DNA from: Euplotes aediculatus
Lineage: Eukaryota > Ciliophora > Spirotrichea > Euplotida > Euplotidae
Assembly: GCA_030463445.1 (NCBI GenBank)
Contig: JAQGFW010012368.1
Location: 1-21,799, forward strand
Reading direction: 5' to 3'
Length of the DNA: 21,799 bases
Positions within the stretch are counted from its first letter, which is position 1; each line of letters begins with the position of its first letter. The notes under the pieces were generated by a model. It was not told the origin of the DNA. It worked only from the letters and a program-made list of their open reading frames with translations, and ran no database searches. Shown here piece after piece: positions 16,701 through 21,799 of this stretch. The position numbers were made by a program, and so were the translations under genes.

Positions 16701-17150
16701 AGAATAATAATTGATTTGGTGAGAAAAACCCGTAGAATCATATTTTATGACATGAGGGCTTTCGCCATAGAACAAAACAAAATCGTTAGTATCAAATTTA
16801 CCATCAGTTTCGCCTTCTACAAAAATCGCATTTTCGATTAAATCTTTGGGGCGTTTTGCCTTATTTGCTTGTGGGAGCATCGCTCCGCCATTACCATAAA
16901 TTTTTATGTTTTGAGGATTAATATTTGTGGTATTGATACCCACATTTTGGAGGAATTTGGTATTTATTTTATAGATTCCGCTTTTTGTAACGCCGATTTT
17001 ATACCAATTTCCTTTGGATAAAACAGATTGTGCAGAGGTAGAAAAACTCAGCAAAAACAAGAGAAGTACCCCACCTAACCCTCTTCCATTGGGTAGGGCT
17101 TTTTTAGTCTTATTATCTGACAAAAAATATTTTAAAAATTTTGACCTCAT
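13719..17150 (-). CDS. porU: Type IX secretion sortase PorU
   Basis: PorU is the gingipain-like (C25 family) cysteine peptidase on the cell surface. It removes C-terminal signals from type IX cargo and attaches the cargo to anionic lipopolysaccharide. The 1143 residues match the family length. The catalytic dyad is visible as His665 in NYNGHGDETGW and Cys699 in FLTATCEFGRYDNP. The C-terminus carries its own type IX-like sorting domain (FPNPFSEQTQFRV, WEVGIYDVLGKLVYEF, GIYFYRILAKT). The start is fixed by a four-base overlap (ATGA) with the upstream SprT-like gene. The signal peptide is odd: the hydrophobic core (VLLLFLLSFSTSAQ) begins only at residue 28. It is preceded by a 27-residue basic region, of which residues 17-27 are encoded by a GC-rich repeat like that in trpD. 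Confidence 0.95.
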   Translation of the reverse strand: MRSKFLKYFLSDNKTKKALPNGRGLGGVLLLFLLSFSTSAQSVLSKGNWYKIGVTKSGIYKINTKFLQNVGINTTNINPQNIKIYGNGGAMLPQANKAKRPKDLIENAIFVEGETDGKFDTNDFVLFYGESPHVIKYDSTGFSHQINYYSDTTYYFLTIGDTKGLRISNRNSINSTNNIATFDDFIFHESDLKNLTNSGREWVGESFVGNSTLNFDLKQEGIIPFSDLVVTSSVVGASPNTTFMNLKLSSANQEQLITTQTLEPIYLDRYAIKGIENKKTVRTKIGGTNDLKLSFQFDPNGGSSTTAYLNYFEIQAHRNLQVYASQTFVRSVGSNSLENVTFSIANANNQLKIWDITNPTNPINQNFTLSGNQASFGVATKKSYKTFLLFNNDNTLEPKSINKIINQNIQNTETPDLLIVTANNWINQANRLAEFRLKNDGLKTLVVTANEIYNEFSSGKEDLTAIRDFARYLWLKNPQKLKYLLLFGDTSFDYKNINQLSEVKPQSLIPTYESRESFHPVNTFSSDDYFGFFEESEGDWNEDYSSNHTLDIGIGRLPVNSVEEAEHVLDKLIHYATSKRSFGRWRGRLSFVADDIDQYRYDHQLDAEAISGRVFNQNNNLIINKLYLDIFPQISTPNGATSPEANKALNRAVNEGSLIVNYNGHGDETGWTEEKVLTIGQIQSWRNLDNMSIFLTATCEFGRYDNPAVTSGAELAILSRRGAAIGLLTTTRPVYSNTNNLLSQEFYKAAFTFENGQLRRLGDIFRETKNNSISGVFNRNFSLLGDPSMALAYPQEAIKLTKVNGQNPEKEQLKALSKVVLEGEILSNIDQKTRLSGFNGTIFVSVFDKSKRLNTLGSKGTKMSYEAYPNQLFEGRATVQNGTFNVTFVVPKDIDYELGKGRIRFYALNADSTLDAIGSEEILIGGGETNVITDTKPPQILLFMDSESFRDGGVVQSNTTLIAKISDENGINLSRAGIGHEMILTLNDTLQIIANEYFSNEEDYTKGIVRYDFTNLPEGNYTVKSKIWDNHNNSGEAALKFIVETNKFKIKSAVNFPNPFSEQTQFRVEHNREGEDIAWEVGIYDVLGKLVYEFKDNCYNCDSILNLSPIILPKWIEKGIYFYRILAKTTTSQANIVGRIVWK
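17069..17100 (-). repeat. Degenerate GC-rich palindromic element inside the porU signal peptide
   Basis: The coding strand reads AGCCCTACCCAATGG and then GAGGGTTAGGTGGGG. This is the same C-rich arm, short loop, G-rich arm and G-rich tail seen at 1401-1436 in trpD. Aligned codon by codon from the AAG/AAA lysine codon, about 22 of 36 bases agree. Both copies encode L-x-x-G-R-G-x-x-G in the same frame and orientation. The stem here is imperfect. The copy encodes residues 17-27 of PorU, just ahead of the hydrophobic core. Confidence 0.55.
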
Positions 17151-17830
17151 TCTATCACTTTAACTCGTGCAATAGCCGCTATCGTATATTTTCGCTTACT
17201 TTTCTTTTCGAGACACAGAGCCCTTGTACGACGCATTTCGAGTTTTTGATAAACTACATTTCTAAATTCAAACCACTTATTATCAGGCAATTGTCCTAAT
17301 AAAACGCCTTCTTCGACCTGGGTATTGAACGATTGGAGAGCTTCTTGAAGTGGCGTGTAACTTACAGATGATGCCATCGGGTTTGACATATAAACCGTAA
17401 GTGGTTTCAAGATTTTTTCGGGATAAATTTCTGGAGATAGCAATGGTTGCATCAATCGCTGGAAGTTAGTTTTCCACTCGATTCCGTGCGGCAAAATCTT
17501 TTTGCGGCGTCCTGCTTTGTTTATCCAAGTATGTTGATGAGCAATCTCATGGATGTAAGTCAGCAAAAACGCATACTGATTTAGGTCGTGGTTGACCGTT
17601 ATTTTGTGCGTTCCATCACGAAAAGTATAATTGCCGAGGCAAGAATTTCGGGTACGAGAAATCTTAAACGAAAACGGATTTTCTTGCCACAACTTAAAGC
17701 AATACTCTACCGACGCCGCAGGTAATTTCTCTTGCAAAGCCTCATACATCTTGCGAGCCACAGCGGCCGAAGGTTGCGTTTTAGGCAGATTTTCGTTTTT
17801 ATTTTTAAAGAAATTAAGCACTTTTATCAA
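17147..17830 (-). CDS. SprT-like zinc metallopeptidase domain protein
   Basis: This protein of 227 residues carries the zinc-peptidase motif HEIAHQHTW (His94, Glu95, His98 counted from the TTG start), preceded by ITVNHDLNQYAFLLTYI. That pattern is typical of the SprT-like domain. A second zinc or substrate region may lie in KILPHGIEWKTNFQRLMQPLL. The C-terminal part is basic (MRRTRALCLEKKSKRKY). Relatives such as Spartan act on DNA-protein crosslinks in other organisms; the bacterial role is not settled. It has no signal peptide, so it is cytoplasmic. The start is uncertain: TTG at 17830 overlaps the DUF1501 stop (TTGA), while ATG at 17749 (residue 28) fits the point where I expect family similarity to begin. 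It overlaps porU by four bases (ATGA). Confidence 0.85.
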   Translation of the reverse strand: MIKVLNFFKNKNENLPKTQPSAAVARKMYEALQEKLPAASVEYCFKLWQENPFSFKISRTRNSCLGNYTFRDGTHKITVNHDLNQYAFLLTYIHEIAHQHTWINKAGRRKKILPHGIEWKTNFQRLMQPLLSPEIYPEKILKPLTVYMSNPMASSVSYTPLQEALQSFNTQVEEGVLLGQLPDNKWFEFRNVVYQKLEMRRTRALCLEKKSKRKYTIAAIARVKVIE

Positions 17831-19299
17831 GCTATTATTTTATCAATTACTTTTCCACCTACATCGGTCAATCTAAACGGACGACCTTGAAAATTGTAAG
17901 TCAGTTTTTCGTGGTCAAAACCCAATTGGTTCAAGATAGTTGCCTGCAAATCGTGTACATGCGTGCGGTCTTTGATACCGTAATAACCCAATGGGTCGGT
18001 TTCACCAATCGAAACACCTTTTTTGAGTCCGCCACCTGCCATAAAAACCGTAAATGCTTCGAGGTGATGGTCTCTGCCTTTAAATGGGAGCGTCTGTCCA
18101 TCACGGTTTTCTTGCATAGGTGTTCGTCCAAATTCTCCGCCCCAAACTATTAGTGTTTCATCGAGTAATCCTCTCATTTTGAGGTCTTTAATCAATCCCG
18201 TTACGGCTCGGTCGGTTACTCTACAAAGGTCTTTGAACCCGCCATCAAGAGCCAGCTCTTTGCCCGTTCCGTGGGCGTCCCATCCCCAGTGGAATAACTG
18301 CACAAAACGCACCCCGTTTTCGACTAATCGTCTGGCTAACAGGCAGTTATTGGCAAAAGATGCTTCGCCAACAACCGAGCCATACATATTTCTTACCCAT
18401 TCGGGTTCTTTGCTGACATCCATCACTTCGGGAACCGACATCTGCATTCTGAACGCCATTTCGTACTGCGAAATTCGAGTCAAAATCTCGGGGTCTTGTA
18501 CTTCTTCATATTGCTGACGATTGATTTCGTTGATGGCATCAATCGTATTTTTGCGAATATCTCGACTCATTCCGTGCGGATTCGACACATAAAGCACGGG
18601 GTCGGCTCCGTTGCGGCATTGAACACCTTGGTAAACTGACGGTAAAAATCCACTTCCCCAAACACTCTTACCGGCATCGGGGCTACGGCCACCTGAAGCT
18701 AAAACGATAAAACCGGGTAGGTTTTGGTTCTCAGAACCCAAACCATACAAAGCCCACGAACCCAAACTCGGACGACCCAATCGGGGGCTACCCGTGTGCA
18801 TCATTAGCTGAGCAGGTGCGTGATTGAACTGGTCGGTGTACATTGCCTTCAAAAAGGTCAAATCATCAGCAACTTCGGGCAAATACGGCATAAAATCTGA
18901 AATATACGCTCCCGAATTTCCGTGCTGTTTGAATTCTCCCAAAGGTCCAAGCATTTTGGGTACACCACGTATAAATGCAAATTTTTTACCTTCCAGAAAT
19001 TCCTGCGGGCAATCTTTACCATCGTATTTGAGCAATTCGGGTTTGTAATCGAATAACTCTAATTGTGATGGTGCCCCCGCCATGTGAATATAAATAACAC
19101 GCTTTGCTTTGGGTGCAAAATGTGATGGTTTGGGTGCAATTGGGTCGGTAATTGCTTCATCACCAGTTGGTTTACTGCAACTTGCCGCCATCGAGCCGAG
19201 TGCCATCATTCCTAAACCTGTTGTGCAAGTTTTTAAGAAATGCCTACGGGTTTCGGCTTCGAGTCGAGCGTGTTCCAACTCTTTTAATAATTTTTCCAT
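17827..19299 (-). CDS. DUF1501 family Tat-exported protein (sulfatase-like fold)
   Basis: This 490-residue protein belongs to DUF1501, a family related to sulfatases and alkaline phosphatases. It begins with a twin-arginine signal (TRRHFLKTCTTGLGMMALGS) and then AASCSKPTG, which could add a lipoprotein anchor after Tat export. Internal wording fits the family: IYIHMAGAPSQLELFDYKP, GPLGEFKQHGNSG, LMMHTGSPRLGRPSLGSW, DAHGTGKEL, VWGGEFGRTP, GRDHHLEAFTVFMAGGG and THVHDLQATIL. The conserved His and Asp residues suggest a metal site. I chose ATG at 19299 over a TTG eleven codons earlier because it gives a normal n-region. DUF1501 genes are usually next to a DUF1549/DUF1553 cytochrome-like gene; none is in this window. 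Its start lies 76 bases after the nuoN stop. Confidence 0.92.
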   Translation of the reverse strand: MEKLLKELEHARLEAETRRHFLKTCTTGLGMMALGSMAASCSKPTGDEAITDPIAPKPSHFAPKAKRVIYIHMAGAPSQLELFDYKPELLKYDGKDCPQEFLEGKKFAFIRGVPKMLGPLGEFKQHGNSGAYISDFMPYLPEVADDLTFLKAMYTDQFNHAPAQLMMHTGSPRLGRPSLGSWALYGLGSENQNLPGFIVLASGGRSPDAGKSVWGSGFLPSVYQGVQCRNGADPVLYVSNPHGMSRDIRKNTIDAINEINRQQYEEVQDPEILTRISQYEMAFRMQMSVPEVMDVSKEPEWVRNMYGSVVGEASFANNCLLARRLVENGVRFVQLFHWGWDAHGTGKELALDGGFKDLCRVTDRAVTGLIKDLKMRGLLDETLIVWGGEFGRTPMQENRDGQTLPFKGRDHHLEAFTVFMAGGGLKKGVSIGETDPLGYYGIKDRTHVHDLQATILNQLGFDHEKLTYNFQGRPFRLTDVGGKVIDKIIA

Positions 19300-19375
19300 T
19301 GATACGATTGAATAGTTTACGAAGTTAATCAAAAAGCGTTAAAATTCTCCAAAAACTATATTCAAAATCAATGAT

Positions 19376-20842
19376 TCAAAGGCTATTGATGATTTCCATT
19401 AATCTTGAAGGATAAACAAAAAGAAGAATGATTGCTCCAGTCAGAATAAAAAGAAGTAATCGCTGGGAAATACTCATGTTAAAATATTGATTTCCTTCGC
19501 CGTCTTTGAGAAGCATAAAGTACGGAATCTTGAAATAAAAGAAAATCGAAATGGCAGTATTTATCAATCCAAAAATCAAAACAAAGAGCATTAATCCGCT
19601 TGCGGTGTCTTCGTAGCCTTGGTATAATGCACTAAAAATCAACAGTTTACCTGTAAAACCAACCGTTGGTGGCAAGCCGACTAAAGCAATCATAATAACC
19701 GTAGCCGAAACCGCCAAAGTAGGATTCACTTGTCCGAGTCCACGTAATTCTTCGAGTTCATAGCTGTCGGTTTTGAGTGCCAGTAAATCAACCAAAAGGA
19801 AAGCCGCCAAAGTAATAACGGCGTAGGTCGAGACATAAAAAATAGCCGATTTCATACCGTCTTCGTTGATAGCTAAAAGACCTACTAAAATGAACCCAGC
19901 GTGAGCAATCGTAGAATATCCGAGAAGGCGTTTTGTATTTTTTTGCCATAAAGCCGAGAGGTTGCCAATCGTTATTGAAACTAATATCACAACTCCGATA
20001 ATAAGCTGGTAATCAATGGTTAGATTACTCAAAAAGCGACTTAGTACCAATAAACTACCTGCTTTGGGTGCAATCGAAAGAAAAGATACGATTGGCGTGG
20101 GAGTTGCTTCGTAAATATCGGGTGTCCAGATATGGAAAGGTGCAGCCGAAAGTTTAAATAATAATCCACCGATTGACATAAACACCACAACCAAAACTAC
20201 CCAAGACGGGTTTAGTAATAGATTGGTAGCGAATTGTTGCGAAGCAAAATCGAGCGTACCAGTCATACCGTACAGAAGCGAGATTCCGTAGAGCATAATT
20301 GCCGAACTCGTGGCACCGACCAAAAGGTATTTTATACCAGCCTCGGCGTTGAGTTTACCTTTGTTGAAGGCTACCAAAATGTATGAACTTATCGAAACAA
20401 ACTCTACCGCAATGTACATCATCAGTAGGTTTGTGGTCATTGTGAGCAAGTATAATCCTAAAATAACTGCAATGAAAATGGCATAAAATTCGCCCACAAC
20501 TCGATAACCGACGACCCACAAATGCAACAACACAACTACCGAGCAAATCGAAATTAATAGCTTAAAATAAATGGCTTCGGTATCAAGATAGAGCAATCCT
20601 GAATACAGTACGCTCCCCGATTCAAAATAGGTTTTATAATACGATAAAAATCCCCAGAATACAAAAGAAAGGCTAACTAAAATACTGATTACGAGAAAGT
20701 TAAATATATTATGGATACGCTCATAATCTAAACTTTTTGATAATGCCAAAAGTAAGACTATCACCAAAAACGTACCCGTGAATATTAATTCGGGTAGAAT
20801 CAGACGATTGCTTTGGAGTATATGTTGTAGTTGTTCGTACAT
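19376..20842 (-). CDS. nuoN: NADH-quinone oxidoreductase subunit N
   Basis: NuoN is one of the three antiporter-like proton-pumping subunits of respiratory complex I in the inner membrane. The 488 residues hold about 14 hydrophobic segments. Conserved polar elements are visible: a Glu in MYIAVEFVSISSYIL, a Lys in LFKLSAAPFHIWTPDIYEATPTP, and Lys residues in WQKNTKRLLGYSTIAHAGF. All are proton-path residues in the family. Its ATG follows the nuoM stop without a gap (TAAATG), the standard end of the nuo operon. No terminator-like hairpin is seen in the 76 bases that follow. Confidence 0.96.
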   Translation of the reverse strand: MYEQLQHILQSNRLILPELIFTGTFLVIVLLLALSKSLDYERIHNIFNFLVISILVSLSFVFWGFLSYYKTYFESGSVLYSGLLYLDTEAIYFKLLISICSVVVLLHLWVVGYRVVGEFYAIFIAVILGLYLLTMTTNLLMMYIAVEFVSISSYILVAFNKGKLNAEAGIKYLLVGATSSAIMLYGISLLYGMTGTLDFASQQFATNLLLNPSWVVLVVVFMSIGGLLFKLSAAPFHIWTPDIYEATPTPIVSFLSIAPKAGSLLVLSRFLSNLTIDYQLIIGVVILVSITIGNLSALWQKNTKRLLGYSTIAHAGFILVGLLAINEDGMKSAIFYVSTYAVITLAAFLLVDLLALKTDSYELEELRGLGQVNPTLAVSATVIMIALVGLPPTVGFTGKLLIFSALYQGYEDTASGLMLFVLIFGLINTAISIFFYFKIPYFMLLKDGEGNQYFNMSISQRLLLFILTGAIILLFVYPSRLMEIINSL

Positions 20843-21799
20843 TTAAAATTTCTCTAAAAATAGCTTAACCGACTCTTGTGTCACATCGAAGATTGAAGCT
20901 GGGAAGATTCCGAAAAGAATAGCCATTGCTCCGAGCGAATAAAGCATTGCCATTTCTCTAATATCCAAATCTTTGAGATTATCGGCTTGGTTACGATTTG
21001 CCCAGAAATTCCCAAAAAACATTCGCTGCATTGTCCATAAAAAATACCCCGCCGACAGGACGATTCCGAGAATAGCGACCATCGAAACCCAATCGGGCAA
21101 AGTAGCCGACTGAAAGCCTCCAGTAATCGTAAAAAACTCACCGATAAAACCCGAAAAGCCCGGCAAACCCAACGAACCAAAGAATGCCGCTGCCACAGCT
21201 ACCGTGAAATATGGCATTTTACCGGCCAATCCTCTGAAATTCTCAATGTGGCGATTGTGTGTTCGGTCGTAGATTACACCAGCTATCAAAAACAGCATCG
21301 AAGACAAAATACCGTGGCTAAACATTTGATAAATCGCTCCATTGAAGCCTTCGGCAGTTAGTGATGCCAATCCTAAAAAGACAAAACCCATGTGTGAGAT
21401 TGACGAATAAGCAATCATTTTCTTTAAATCTTCTTGAGCAAGAGCGTTTAAAGCTCCATAAATAATAGAAACTACACCCAAGCCCGCAATGATATAAGTA
21501 AACTGAAACGCCACATCGGGGAAAAAACCGTAGCCGATTCGGATAAATCCGTAACCACCAACTTTTAGTAAAACCCCTGCCAAAACCACCGAAATCGGTG
21601 TTGGAGCCTCGACGTGGGCATCGGGTAGCCAAGTATGCACAGGTACAACCGGGAGCTTGATACCAAAGCCAATTAACAGCAAAATGAATGCAAACATCCG
21701 TGCGGGTATTCCGAGTAGGCTCTGCTCTTGGGTGGGGTGGAGTAATGAATCATCAAGATAACTCCGAAAATCTCCAAGCTGACGAAAATCAAAAGTATG
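20843..21799 (-). CDS. nuoM: NADH-quinone oxidoreductase subunit M (5' part cut by the window edge)
   Basis: NuoM is a second antiporter-like subunit of complex I. The frame is open to the right edge of the window, so the start lies outside; about 318 of an expected 480-500 residues are present. The visible part begins with HTFDFRQLGDF. It contains the hallmark IGFGIKLPVVPVHTWLPDAH and EAPTPISVVLAGVLLKVGGYGF. KKMIAYSSISHMGFVFLG carries the conserved proton-path Lys, and GSLGLPGFSGFIGEF follows. Methionine at 21697 is internal and is not the real start, because it falls just before a core family helix. nuoN follows directly. Confidence 0.95.
   Translation of the reverse strand, partial: HTFDFRQLGDFRSYLDDSLLHPTQEQSLLGIPARMFAFILLLIGFGIKLPVVPVHTWLPDAHVEAPTPISVVLAGVLLKVGGYGFIRIGYGFFPDVAFQFTYIIAGLGVVSIIYGALNALAQEDLKKMIAYSSISHMGFVFLGLASLTAEGFNGAIYQMFSHGILSSMLFLIAGVIYDRTHNRHIENFRGLAGKMPYFTVAVAAAFFGSLGLPGFSGFIGEFFTITGGFQSATLPDWVSMVAILGIVLSAGYFLWTMQRMFFGNFWANRNQADNLKDLDIREMAMLYSLGAMAILFGIFPASIFDVTQESVKLFLEKF

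Noticed and set aside
21718-21750. C-rich stretch in nuoM (SLLHPTQEQ) as a third copy of the trpD/porU element
   Set aside because: No paired G-rich arm and no Gly-Arg-Gly word; this is a naturally variable loop of NuoM.

Overview
The window looks like chromosomal DNA from a bacterium of the phylum Bacteroidota, most likely order Cytophagales. The grounds are the type IX secretion genes porU and porV side by side, a large secreted protein ending in a gliding-motility-type (CHU_C) C-terminal domain, a DUF2480 protein, AT-rich spacers, weak ribosome binding sites, and two sequences that match the Bacteroidota -7 promoter box TAnnTTTG. I cannot name the genus safely. No rRNA, tRNA, CRISPR array, insertion sequence or prophage was seen, and no stretch longer than about 200 bases lacks a gene.

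Left part, + strand, 27-4462. A small antitoxin-like gene and a PIN-domain gene sit directly in front of tryptophan genes trpD, trpC, trpF and trpB. The PIN gene ends 11 bases before trpD, so the pair appears to lie inside or at the head of the trp operon. The operon ends after trpB, and trpA does not follow. A perfect 40-base palindrome lies in the convergent gap after trpB.

Middle part, 4620-12452. In order these are: a 958-residue secreted FN3-like/CHU_C protein (-), a small Kazal-domain lipoprotein (+), gltX (-), an antitoxin gene followed by a broken RelE/ParE-type toxin remnant (+), a DUF2480 protein and a six-helix membrane protein (-), and a small AlbA_2/Schlafen-like DNA-binding protein (+).

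Right part, - strand, 12460-21799. Reading leftward from the right edge these are nuoM (cut by the window), nuoN, a Tat-exported DUF1501 protein, a SprT-like metallopeptidase, porU and porV. nuoM and nuoN abut without a gap. DUF1501/sprT-like and sprT-like/porU each overlap by four bases. This suggests one long transcription unit joining the end of the complex I operon to the type IX secretion maturation pair. PorU is the outer-membrane sortase that removes C-terminal signals from type IX cargo, PorV is its outer-membrane shuttle partner, and the CHU_C protein at 4620-7496 is the sort of cargo they serve.

The least ordinary signal is a set of short palindromic or repeated elements. A GC-rich palindrome is read in frame inside trpD. 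A related, degenerate copy is read in the same frame and orientation within the PorU signal peptide. Other hairpins and shared direct repeats sit just before or after genes. I see no convincing new multi-gene system; the in-gene palindromic elements are the best lead.
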